Assembly (NCBI GenBank): GCA_902800925.1
Contig: CADCGD010000026.1
Coordinates: forward strand, 1 to 47,935
Source of the DNA: an uncultured Bacteroidales bacterium
Lineage (GTDB): Bacteria; Bacteroidota; Bacteroidia; Bacteroidales; Bacteroidaceae
DNA length: 47,935 nucleotides
Reading direction: 5' to 3'
This document shows positions 1 through 7,751 of the stretch, one piece after another (position 1 is the first letter of the stretch; the number at the start of each line of letters is the position of its first letter). A program made the translations under genes and the position numbers. Below the pieces are notes generated by a model that was not told the origin of the DNA, made no database searches, and saw only the letters and a program-made list of their open reading frames with translations.

Positions 1-1
1 T

Positions 2-988
2 CTGAACTCAGAGACTTGTGTTGCCTTCAACACTACTTCTCGTGAGCAGTGCATCATCAACACCTGGTACGGTGGTGAGATGAAGAAGGGTATGTTCTCT
101 ATGATGAACTACTATCTGCCCCTGCAGGGTATCGCTTCTATGCACTGCTCTGCCAACACCGATATGGAGGGTAAGAACACTGCTATCTTCTTCGGTCTGT
201 CTGGTACCGGTAAGACCACGCTGTCTACCGATCCAAAGCGTCTGCTGATTGGTGATGACGAGCACGGATGGGACGACGAGGGTGTATTCAACTTCGAGGG
301 CGGTTGCTACGCTAAGGTTATCAACCTTGACAAGGAGTCTGAGCCCGACATCTACAACGCTATCCGTCGCGACGCTCTGCTTGAGAACGTAACTGTAGCT
401 GAGGATGGTAAGATCGACTTCGCTGACAAGAGCGTTACCGAGAACACCCGCGTAAGCTATCCTATCAACCACATTGAGAAGATTGCCCAGAAGGTTAATG
501 GTAAGAGTGCTGGTCCTGAGGCTAAGAACGTTATCTTCCTGAGCGCTGACGCATTCGGTGTACTGCCTCCCGTATCTATCCTGACTCCAGAGCAGACCAA
601 GTACTACTTCTTGAGCGGATTCACCGCTAAGCTGGCTGGTACAGAGCGTGGTATCACTGAGCCTACTCCTACCTTCTCTGCTTGCTTCGGCCAGGCATTC
701 CTGGAGCTGCACCCCACAAAGTACGCTGAGGAGCTGGTTAAGAAGATGGAGAAGAGCGGTGCTAAGGCATACCTCGTAAACACTGGTTGGAACGGTACTG
801 GTAAGCGTATCTCTATCCGCGATGAGGGCGTAGACACCAACATCCTCGATCCTCGTGACACTTACGCTGATGCAGCTGAGTGGAACAAGAAGGCTGAGGA
901 TCTGGCTGGCCGCTTCATCAAGAATTTCAAAAAGTACGAGGGTAACGAGGCTGGTAAGGCTCTGGTAGCTGCTGGTCCAAAGCTCTAA
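2..988 (+). CDS. pckA: Phosphoenolpyruvate carboxykinase (ATP), 5'-truncated
   Basis: This is the C-terminal part of ATP-dependent PEP carboxykinase, which interconverts oxaloacetate and PEP in the cytoplasm. The frame is open from base 2, so the start lies outside the window. The nucleotide-binding P-loop [11 protein letters not shown] follows the conserved stretch around [11 protein letters not shown]. The metal-binding motif [22 protein letters not shown] is also present, as are the conserved PEP-carboxykinase segments SYPINHI and [14 protein letters not shown]. About 328 residues are visible, roughly 60 percent of the usual length of about 535. The gene ends in a strong hairpin terminator at 1017-1045. 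In anaerobic Bacteroidales this enzyme usually runs in the carboxylating direction toward succinate; that is family knowledge, not seen here. Confidence 0.97.
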   Translation: MNSETCVAFNTTSREQCIINTWYGGEMKKGMFSMMNYYLPLQGIASMHCSANTDMEGKNTAIFFGLSGTGKTTLSTDPKRLLIGDDEHGWDDEGVFNFEGGCYAKVINLDKESEPDIYNAIRRDALLENVTVAEDGKIDFADKSVTENTRVSYPINHIEKIAQKVNGKSAGPEAKNVIFLSADAFGVLPPVSILTPEQTKYYFLSGFTAKLAGTERGITEPTPTFSACFGQAFLELHPTKYAEELVKKMEKSGAKAYLVNTGWNGTGKRISIRDEGVDTNILDPRDTYADAAEWNKKAEDLAGRFIKNFKKYEGNEAGKALVAAGPKL

Positions 989-1016
989 AATATTGACAAT
1001 TCACGATTAATAATGA

Positions 1017-1045
1017 AAGCTGCGTCATTTGGCGCAGCTTTTTTT
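1017..1045 (+). terminator. Rho-independent terminator of pckA
   Basis: A perfect 8-bp stem AAGCTGCG/CGCAGCTT (1017-1024 with 1033-1040) with an 8-nt loop runs into a seven-T tract (1039-1045). It lies 28 nt after the pckA stop. Confidence 0.9.
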
Positions 1046-1118
1046 GATGCAGGTCAATAAAAAGCGCATAATTTGCAGATTATTATGCATGATGAATGCT
1101 GAATGCTGAATTATTCCG

Positions 1119-1126
1119 TACCTTTG
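1119..1126 (+). promoter_or_regulatory. Bacteroidetes -7 box (TACCTTTG)
   Basis: TACCTTTG matches the TAnnTTTG consensus of the Bacteroidetes primary sigma factor. No TTTG lies at the usual distance upstream. The box and following bases (1119-1138) are nearly identical to the tRNA-Asn promoter start at 22708-22727. It would drive the short unit ending at the 1293-1330 terminator. Confidence 0.65.
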
Positions 1127-1195
1127 CACTCGCAATCGTGATGATTGTAGTTGTTTTCGTTAGGTTAGTAGTTAATTAGTTTTAAGGTAAAGATT

Positions 1196-1291
1196 ATGTT
1201 ATTAGATTTTCAAACGACGATGTTATTGGCCCTGGTGGCTATCGCTACCGCATTGAGCGTTATCACGCTGGTCAATACCAACATACGTTAA
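1196..1291 (+). CDS. Candidate 31-residue hydrophobic membrane peptide
   Basis: A short ORF of 31 codons starting MLLDFQTTMLL and continuing as one hydrophobic segment (LLALVAIATALSVITLV, about residues 10-26), then NTNIR and a stop. It sits alone between its own -7 box (1119-1126) and a strong terminator (1293-1330) that begins 2 nt after the stop. A weak purine stretch AAGGTAAAG lies 5-14 nt before the ATG. A single-pass small membrane protein or a type I toxin-like peptide would both fit. The transcript could also be a small RNA with a chance ORF. I do not recognise a family, and no function is assigned. Confidence 0.45.
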   Translation: MLLDFQTTMLLALVAIATALSVITLVNTNIR

Positions 1292-1292
1292 G

Positions 1293-1330
1293 AAAAAAGC
1301 ACGGGGTGAGCGATTCATACCGTGCTTTTT
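1293..1330 (+). terminator. Terminator of the short unit; left copy of a duplicated element
   Basis: Stem GCACGG/CCGTGC (1299-1304 with 1320-1325) is flanked by six A and five T, so it may act in both directions. The 51 nt from 1299 to 1349 recur at 7597-7647 with five substitutions. Confidence 0.85.
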
Positions 1331-1349
1331 GTTTACAGAACCTAAAAAA
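1299..1349 (+). repeat. 51-nt direct repeat, left copy (partner 7597-7647)
   Basis: The two copies match at 46 of 51 positions by eye, covering the hairpin, its T tract and the downstream TTTACA and A-rich stretch. They bracket the three-gene STAND cassette about 6.3 kb apart, in the same orientation. Confidence 0.85.
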
Positions 1350-1385
1350 ATAATTTATCCTATATTTTCATTTCTTACAAGAATC

Positions 1386-1417
1386 CTTGTATATGTCGAG
1401 AATATTTTGTAGTTTTG
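1386..1417 (+). promoter_or_regulatory. Promoter of the STAND cassette
   Basis: A TAGTTTTG -7 box (1410-1417) with CTTG at 1386-1389 as the -33 element and a 20-nt spacer. Transcription would begin roughly 15-20 nt before the ATG at 1442. No Shine-Dalgarno sequence is visible, as usual in this phylum. Confidence 0.7.
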
Positions 1418-1441
1418 CTCCCAGAAAACCCTATATAACCT

Positions 1442-2752
1442 ATGAATCACCAACAAATAGCCTATCTTTGCGGATATTTTACCCGATGCAATGATATATG
1501 TGATGAACAACTGTCGAGACAAGGTTGGCAACGAGAGCAGCTGGACACCGACAAGATTGAAGGCAGCAAGCGCGTGTTCTATCCTGAATTCGTGGACTTC
1601 TGCTATGGTGGCGAGGTTGGATGTACTGCCTATACCCTACCCCTCAACAAGCAGTTAGCCCTTGAATTCCGTGGTCAGCACTATGATTATCAACTGCTGG
1701 AACTGGCACTCTACCTCATGCCCCAACAGATGGTACTCTTCTCTGTGAAGATCAGTCAAGAGGCTGACGACCTGAATGCTTTTACGGCAACCCTGTTCTC
1801 ATTGCGAGCCATTGACTACTACACACCAGACGTACATCAGTCATTCATCGATACTGCCATCAATCCCCTGAAAACGGCGTACCAACTACTGACAGGTAGC
1901 ATGCCAGACAGTCTGTCTTCCCTCGTGGAGAATGGCAACAAGCTACGCGTCTACCAAGTCATCAACACCACCGACGCCACCCTTCGCCCAGAAGACGATG
2001 AAGCACGTTCGATGCTGCTCTATCAACTGGGAACACTTTCGAAGGTCACCAAGGATGGTGAGACCGACGAGTACAGCGTAGCAGAGGACTACCTGAAACG
2101 TATCATGGACGAAAACCGGATTACTGTCTTCCGCAACTGGGATGCCCTGGCCCTGATGGACACCTTCACGATGCATGCCTATGGCCTCTCCCCAGGCATT
2201 ATCGACAACTGGCAGGGCACCTATTTTCGCATGATCTACCTGCATGCCCTGTTCCAGAAGTGTTACCTCTTCAACCTCAACGCCCGCTTCCGACAGTCAC
2301 TTCGCAAGTCATTGTCTCCCTTTGCCCGTCTGCGCGGACTCCTCAACGTCAGCAATTCTGAGATTGGCGAGTTGACAGAAGAGTATGAGCAGTTTGAGCG
2401 CTGGTGCTGCTTCCATAAAATCTCCTATAACTTCCTGCCGTTGGAACTCAACGAGGCAATAGACAAGGGACTGGAGATTGGCGAGGAACAAGAGCAGTTG
2501 GCTGGCGTTCTCGAGAAGGAGAAGAGCCGTCGTGATGCTGCTAACGACAAGATGGTCAATACGTTACTATTCTGTCTGTCCATACTCACGCTGGCTTCTG
2601 CCATCTGGGATCTCACCTGTCTGTTAGACCAGATGTATCCCTACTCCGACTATCTGGGAAGCACCATTCTCGGCTACCGCACAGTAACCTTACTGGTACT
2701 GCTCCTGCTAGGTGGTGTATTATACCTGCTGTTTCACCGCAAGAAAAAGTAA
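1442..2752 (+). CDS. Two-TM membrane protein with CorA-like topology, partner of STAND NTPase
   Basis: I do not recognise a named family. The 436-residue protein has no signal peptide. It has a mixed soluble N-terminal domain (about 1-240), a helical region (about 255-330), and a long charged helix (about 338-371, with EEQEQLAGVLEKEKSRRD). The helix feeds into TM1 (373-395) and, after a short loop, TM2 (412-432), ending in HRKKK. A soluble domain, stalk helix and two C-terminal TM segments recall CorA-type channels, but no GMN loop motif is visible, so magnesium transport is not supported. Its stop is 3 nt before the NTPase start, so the two are almost certainly co-translated. By analogy with two-gene STAND systems it could be a membrane effector or membrane anchor. 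That role is inference. Confidence 0.8.
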   Translation: MNHQQIAYLCGYFTRCNDICDEQLSRQGWQREQLDTDKIEGSKRVFYPEFVDFCYGGEVGCTAYTLPLNKQLALEFRGQHYDYQLLELALYLMPQQMVLFSVKISQEADDLNAFTATLFSLRAIDYYTPDVHQSFIDTAINPLKTAYQLLTGSMPDSLSSLVENGNKLRVYQVINTTDATLRPEDDEARSMLLYQLGTLSKVTKDGETDEYSVAEDYLKRIMDENRITVFRNWDALALMDTFTMHAYGLSPGIIDNWQGTYFRMIYLHALFQKCYLFNLNARFRQSLRKSLSPFARLRGLLNVSNSEIGELTEEYEQFERWCCFHKISYNFLPLELNEAIDKGLEIGEEQEQLAGVLEKEKSRRDAANDKMVNTLLFCLSILTLASAIWDLTCLLDQMYPYSDYLGSTILGYRTVTLLVLLLLGGVLYLLFHRKKK

Positions 2753-2755
2753 GCC

Positions 2756-5700
2756 ATGCTACTCAACGACTATAACGTCCAAGACGCCGAGTGTTACGAA
2801 GCGGTCATTGCCAATGCCATCGAGCATCTGCCTTTCACCCTGTCGTACCCCATCCGTCAGCAACAGCAAGCAGTAAAGAACCAGCGCTATGGGCAGGCCA
2901 TGAACCACCTGCTCGATTTCTTCGAGATATCGACACCGTTCTGTTCCTTCCTCTTCCTGCGACTGCTGCAGGGAGAGATGGACGAGAAGCCCGCCGTACG
3001 TCCTGTGCTGGAGACCTTCGTCAACCGTATTGACCAGAAGCGTCCCTTGTCGTTTGGCGACTGGCAGAACGACTTGCTGACACCCTTGCTGGCTGCTGCA
3101 CAGAAGTCGTTAGAAGAGCATCCGCTGACCCAGAGTTTCTCAGCACATATCTACGTCAAACGCAAGAACATACTGCTGGGTAGCAAGTCGGAACCCAGCA
3201 TCGTACAGATACGCAACGAATATAGAGGACACAGCACCACACTGTCGGAGGAAATCTATGCCGAAGTGGTACGCTCGCTAGAGCCTCGCATGCTCCACAT
3301 GCTGCAAGCGCTGGAGCCGTTGTTCCATTGCCAGTATGACATTCGCAAGGGGCGCTACGGCATTCAAGGCGACCATATCGACATCGACCTCTATCCGCTG
3401 GTCTTCGTCAACGACAAGGACTATCGCTACGTCTTCCATACCCTGAAGGATGAGCAGGCCTGCTACCTCTCGTCTAACGAGAATGCGCTGACCTACATCT
3501 CGTACGACATGAACAGCGCCATCGACCACGACCTGCAGCATATCGTACCCTCGTTCGACATCGCTAAAGACTTGAACTGGAACGAGATACGCCAATATAT
3601 GCAACGCCAGTCGGCCGTCTACCTGCAACGTGTCTACGCTGAAAAGAAATATAACCAGGAGCTGTTCGTCGAGCGTCAGCAGTTAACCGACGTGCTCCAT
3701 CGCTTCTGGGACAGCGAGACTACCCTATTCCCCCTTGTCGGTGAGGCAGGTCAGGGAAAAACCAATCAGCTTTCCTATTGGACCGAGCAACTCATCGCTG
3801 CTGACGAGCCAGTACTTATCTTCAATGCGTCTGACTTCGTAGCAGCCACCCTTGACAATACCCTGAAACAGCTTTTCGGTTTTAACCTGCGCAAGGACAT
3901 CAGCAGGCTGACAGACAACATCCACGCCAAGGCCGAAGAGGCTGGACACGATGTCTATATCTTCTTCGACGCACTGAACGAGTGTCTGAAATATGCCGAT
4001 GAAGAAGCTTCGGCAGAGGGTCCATTGGCCCTCTACCAAGCCATCTGCCGCCTATTTATCAACGAGCGCTACCCACGTTTCAAGGTACTGTTTACTTGTC
4101 GCGTCTTCACCTGGAAGAATGTCGTGTTACCGATGGTTGGCGAAGAGCGCATATTGTCTTTCAATACCGATTCAGAAGACGCCAAGGTGCGAGGTTTCAA
4201 CCAGGAAGAGACCCAACGCGCCTACGAAATCTACCAACAGCTCTATCAGATGCATACGCCGTTCAGCGAACTGGACCGTCGCGTAACATTGCGTCTGAAA
4301 GACCCACTGACCCTCAAGTTCACCGCAGGTATTTTCCTCGGACGCGACCTCGACAGCAGTCCCAACAGCTATACATCGCTGGCCCTTTACCAACAGATTG
4401 CCGAAGGCATCAGCAACTCCTACGCAGGAAATCGCCAGAACGACATCATCGGGATGGTGGGCGACTACCTGCTGGACAGCTACCTGCGAGGCGAGGCCAT
4501 CGACGGCATAGCTGTGGCAGAGCTGAAAGGTGCTCTCGATGACCCCTCATCGGCACTGTATCCGCTGGCCTCACTCATCTATAAGAAAGATGGTATCAGC
4601 ATTGCCTATGCCGAATTGCTCAACAAAGCCGAGCGACCCATTCTGAAGGAGGTCACACGCCGGACTATCCGTGGCGAGGAGCGTTACATACAGTTCATCT
4701 ACGAGCGCTACCTGGAATATGTGCTCAGCTGCGCCTTCCTGCGCCGTCAGCAGGACAGCACCATCAACGCCCAGACATTCGTCGACGCCCTGCACCAAGG
4801 ACAGAGCAATGTGGTCTTCATCGGCTGCATGCGCAATGCACTGCTACAACACTGTCTGAAAACAGGATCGTTTGACATCATCATAGAGCTGGAGGCACAA
4901 TGGGGCGAAGACTATGGCGTGATGTCGCTGGTGAACGAGACCATCAATACGCTGATTAAAGAGAACTATGAAGATGAGTTGTTTGCCTTCATGAACCAAA
5001 TCATGGAGATTCAGGACGACAACGAAGCCAGCATCCTACGTTTGCGCAAACTGGCAGCGGTAAGCATTGTGAACGGCATCCTGCTGACCGACTACTTCAA
5101 CGAACAGCTGTACCACCACGACGCACTGGCACTGCTATGGAAGATTATGGCAGACCCCATCTACGACGTGCGCAACGATGCCTGCATGTATTCATACTAC
5201 CTGTCGAACAACCACCACACACTGGACTACACCCCTCTTCGCGAGAACCTCACCGTTCGTATTGTCAAGGAGATGTATGCCAATATCAAGCGCCACAACC
5301 TCATCTACAACATGGTGTCGAAGAAAGCTCGCACACTGGCGCTATTCAATGTAGAGACGGCATCGCGTCTGGCCGTACTGATGATTATCGACAGCACACT
5401 ACGCCGCAAGAAAGAAGGTGACGACGGCATCGTCAGCGACATGATGGCAGAGATACGTTCCATCTTCAACTACCTGACAGCCAACCTCCTGCTGATACGT
5501 CTGTTCATGCCGCTGTTCCAGATAGCCATGCGCCGACAGGTCACCTTCCAGTCGGACTATGTCAACAACGCTATGGAATACCAGACATTCTGGCAACCAG
5601 ACACGTTCAGCAACCACGAATATCAAGGTTGCAAGTGGCAGCCAGCAATGGTCAAAGAGGCCATGAGTTTCTGCCACCACCATGCACGCTACGGCAGCGA

Positions 5701-6724
5701 CAACTCGTCAGCAGCATGCAAGGCAGAGGAAGAGCGCTGGCGGCAGCTGCAGCCCTTTGTGCTGTCAGCCTACAAGACCGGCGACTCGTTCAGTCTTTTC
5801 GTCCTTGAGCGCATGATGATTATCATGGGTGTGTCCGACTGGAAGAACATAGAACCCATCGTCACCACGTTCTTCTCGGACGAATTCCGCCAGACACCAT
5901 GGTTCGACTACTGTCGCATGTCGATGCTCTACGTGCTCTACCAGCTGGCCTCGCAGAAACGAGTTGTCAACCGACAACTCCTCGACATCTATGCCCGTGA
6001 GGCGGAGGAGTGGACACAGACATGTCGCGGACTCTTCGTAGGGCGTCGCAGCAAGGAAGCCAATGCCACTGGCAAGTACAAGCGTAACATCATGAGTTGG
6101 TATGCTGCCGTCTATGTTGCCTATGCCGGCGACGGACAGACATTGGAGGGTGACGAGCGTGCCGTTCCCGTGTTCTACCAACTCATCGAGAAAGCGTTTG
6201 CCGACCGAGACAAGGAACTGCTCATCCACCTGATAGAGAATATCCAGGAGCTGATAGCCGACATGGGCTACATCCAGACCGCTCTGCCCCTGCTGAAATA
6301 TATCCTTGAACGGCTGGATACGCAGGAAACCATCGATGCCATCGACGCCATCAGTCTGGAACGTGGCGGTGTCTATCAGTACGACATCGTCAAACTGATA
6401 GGTAATGTGCTAAGCACTGCCAAGCACTATTTCCCCACAGAGATAGACACCTTCATCCAGAAGGAGGTCGTCGGACTCAGTTTCCCTGGTGCCAAGACCT
6501 ATCGTGAGGATGTGCTGAACTACCACCCCAGCGGCGAATCGCTGCAAGATGTGCTCACCCATAAGTTCGGCAACTTCCTGATATACACACTGCTCAACGT
6601 GGAAGCCATTGACGACTTCGCCGTCGAGGCTATCGAGGCATCAACTAGCGCTAACAACTCGTTTGCATGGTATGAGCAGTGCGTCAGGGTGCTTGTCAAA
6701 CATCTCTTCAACAAAAAGCTATGA
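2756..6724 (+). CDS. Large STAND/NACHT-like NTPase with helical C-terminal region
   Basis: A 1322-residue cytoplasmic protein. The NTPase module is clear: FVERQQL (304-310) as the usual lead-in, Walker A GEAGQGKT (329-336), Walker B VYIFFDALNE (400-409), a sensor-like FTCRVF (446-451), and a winged-helix-side DPLTLKF (516-522). This pattern is that of STAND (NACHT/AAA-like) signal-transduction ATPases. Residues 1-300 carry RNEYRGH (153-159), an Rx5H arrangement with Asn after Arg as in HEPN nucleases. Residues 530-1322 are helix-rich without obvious sequence repeats, in the position where STAND proteins carry their sensor. Gene 1442-2752 lies 3 nt upstream, and the GDPD start overlaps this stop (ATGA at 6721-6724). 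A phage-defence or stress-sensing role is plausible from family knowledge but unproven. Confidence 0.85.
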   Translation: MLLNDYNVQDAECYEAVIANAIEHLPFTLSYPIRQQQQAVKNQRYGQAMNHLLDFFEISTPFCSFLFLRLLQGEMDEKPAVRPVLETFVNRIDQKRPLSFGDWQNDLLTPLLAAAQKSLEEHPLTQSFSAHIYVKRKNILLGSKSEPSIVQIRNEYRGHSTTLSEEIYAEVVRSLEPRMLHMLQALEPLFHCQYDIRKGRYGIQGDHIDIDLYPLVFVNDKDYRYVFHTLKDEQACYLSSNENALTYISYDMNSAIDHDLQHIVPSFDIAKDLNWNEIRQYMQRQSAVYLQRVYAEKKYNQELFVERQQLTDVLHRFWDSETTLFPLVGEAGQGKTNQLSYWTEQLIAADEPVLIFNASDFVAATLDNTLKQLFGFNLRKDISRLTDNIHAKAEEAGHDVYIFFDALNECLKYADEEASAEGPLALYQAICRLFINERYPRFKVLFTCRVFTWKNVVLPMVGEERILSFNTDSEDAKVRGFNQEETQRAYEIYQQLYQMHTPFSELDRRVTLRLKDPLTLKFTAGIFLGRDLDSSPNSYTSLALYQQIAEGISNSYAGNRQNDIIGMVGDYLLDSYLRGEAIDGIAVAELKGALDDPSSALYPLASLIYKKDGISIAYAELLNKAERPILKEVTRRTIRGEERYIQFIYERYLEYVLSCAFLRRQQDSTINAQTFVDALHQGQSNVVFIGCMRNALLQHCLKTGSFDIIIELEAQWGEDYGVMSLVNETINTLIKENYEDELFAFMNQIMEIQDDNEASILRLRKLAAVSIVNGILLTDYFNEQLYHHDALALLWKIMADPIYDVRNDACMYSYYLSNNHHTLDYTPLRENLTVRIVKEMYANIKRHNLIYNMVSKKARTLALFNVETASRLAVLMIIDSTLRRKKEGDDGIVSDMMAEIRSIFNYLTANLLLIRLFMPLFQIAMRRQVTFQSDYVNNAMEYQTFWQPDTFSNHEYQGCKWQPAMVKEAMSFCHHHARYGSDNSSAACKAEEERWRQLQPFVLSAYKTGDSFSLFVLERMMIIMGVSDWKNIEPIVTTFFSDEFRQTPWFDYCRMSMLYVLYQLASQKRVVNRQLLDIYAREAEEWTQTCRGLFVGRRSKEANATGKYKRNIMSWYAAVYVAYAGDGQTLEGDERAVPVFYQLIEKAFADRDKELLIHLIENIQELIADMGYIQTALPLLKYILERLDTQETIDAIDAISLERGGVYQYDIVKLIGNVLSTAKHYFPTEIDTFIQKEVVGLSFPGAKTYREDVLNYHPSGESLQDVLTHKFGNFLIYTLLNVEAIDDFAVEAIEASTSANNSFAWYEQCVRVLVKHLFNKKL

Positions 6725-7611
6725 AGAAAAAAATACTCATATACACTGTTTGCGCACTGGTGACCGTCATACTCTATCTGCTGAGTCCCTTCATCCCTGC
6801 GTTTTTCTATTCTGAACAATATGCAACAACAAATACAGACCACATGATTATCATTGGACATCGAGGAGGTGCTGCACTAGCACCCGAGAACACGCTCGCC
6901 TGCTATCGTAAAGGCATAGAGGCTGGAGCAGACATGATAGAGATTGACATCCATCTGACTCGCGACGGACACGTCGTGGTGTGTCACGACCAAAGCGTAG
7001 ACCGTACGACAAATGGCAAAGGACTCATCCGGGAACTGACACTCAACGAGATACGCCAGTTACACATTGTCGACCGCAACGGCAACCAGACCAATGAGCG
7101 CATACCCACCTTGGAGGAGGTTTTTCAACTGCTCCAAGAGGTGCGCAGCAATGGCAATCCCTGTCAGTTGCTCATCGAGATTAAGCGCACACGCAATATC
7201 TATCAAGGGCTGGAGGAGAAACTGTTGGAGCAAATATACCAGAACAAAGCCAGCAATTGGGTTACCGTGCAGTCGTTCAACGACTTTGCCCTGGAGCACA
7301 TCCACGAGCTCGACTCTTCCATACGTCTGGAGAAATTGCTCTTCTGCAAGCTGCCCCTGCTGCCATTGATCATTGACGGTTATCACATCAGCCGTTTCTC
7401 TTATGAGAAATACAGTTATGTCCGCTCCTTCAACTTCCAGTATCATGGCATCTGGCACTCCCTGCTAGACGATCTCCATAGCCACGGCAAGGAAGTGAAA
7501 CTATGGACGCTGGAAGACCTCAACGCCCCTGCCCTCTCTGTTGACGGTATTATCACCAACCGTCCCGACATCTGGGTAGAGCATCGGAACAACAAAGCAC
7601 GGAGTGAGTAA
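6721..7611 (+). CDS. Membrane-anchored glycerophosphodiester phosphodiesterase
   Basis: This GDPD-family enzyme hydrolyses glycerophosphodiesters to glycerol-3-phosphate and an alcohol. Catalytic and metal residues are visible: HRGG (H47), PENT (55-58), EIDIHLTRDG (E74, D76) and CHD (H89). Residues 4-30 form a signal anchor, so the domain is probably extracytoplasmic. The open frame reaches back to an ATG at 6679, but the ATG at 6721 is preferred: it starts MKKKILIY, gives a normal signal anchor, and overlaps the NTPase stop in an ATGA junction, which implies translational coupling. The last codons run into the terminator hairpin at 7597-7628. Length of 296 residues is normal. It may be an ordinary lipid-turnover enzyme or a functional third member of the cassette. 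Confidence 0.92.
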   Translation: MKKKILIYTVCALVTVILYLLSPFIPAFFYSEQYATTNTDHMIIIGHRGGAALAPENTLACYRKGIEAGADMIEIDIHLTRDGHVVVCHDQSVDRTTNGKGLIRELTLNEIRQLHIVDRNGNQTNERIPTLEEVFQLLQEVRSNGNPCQLLIEIKRTRNIYQGLEEKLLEQIYQNKASNWVTVQSFNDFALEHIHELDSSIRLEKLLFCKLPLLPLIIDGYHISRFSYEKYSYVRSFNFQYHGIWHSLLDDLHSHGKEVKLWTLEDLNAPALSVDGIITNRPDIWVEHRNNKARSE

Positions 7612-7628
7612 TTCATACCGTGCTTTTT
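7591..7628 (+). terminator. Terminator of the cassette; right copy of the duplicated element
   Basis: Stem GCACGG/CCGTGC (7597-7602 with 7618-7623) followed by five T. The 5' arm is inside the last GDPD codons, and the stop lies in the loop. Confidence 0.85.
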
Positions 7629-7647
7629 GTTTACAAAACATAAAAAA
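7597..7647 (+). repeat. 51-nt direct repeat, right copy (partner 1299-1349)
   Basis: Same orientation as the left copy, with five substitutions over 51 nt. It overlaps the last 15 nt of the GDPD gene. Confidence 0.85.
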
Positions 7648-7713
7648 TATCCTTTTATAATATATTTTACTTAATAAAAGGTAGAAAATTGCTCAAAATT
7701 CGGGAATTGTGCG

Positions 7714-7721
7714 TAACTTTG
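7714..7721 (+). promoter_or_regulatory. -7 box (TAACTTTG) for the DUF6242 gene
   Basis: Exact TAnnTTTG match, 30 nt before the ATG. A TTG at 7689-7691 could be a weak -33 element at 22-nt spacing. Confidence 0.6.
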
Positions 7722-7751
7722 CACGGAATTTTGCAAAAAAGACTCATTTAG

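Noticed and set aside
1442-2752. Two-TM protein considered as a CorA magnesium transporter
   Set aside because: Topology is similar, but no GMN signature is visible between the TM segments, and the neighbour is a STAND NTPase.
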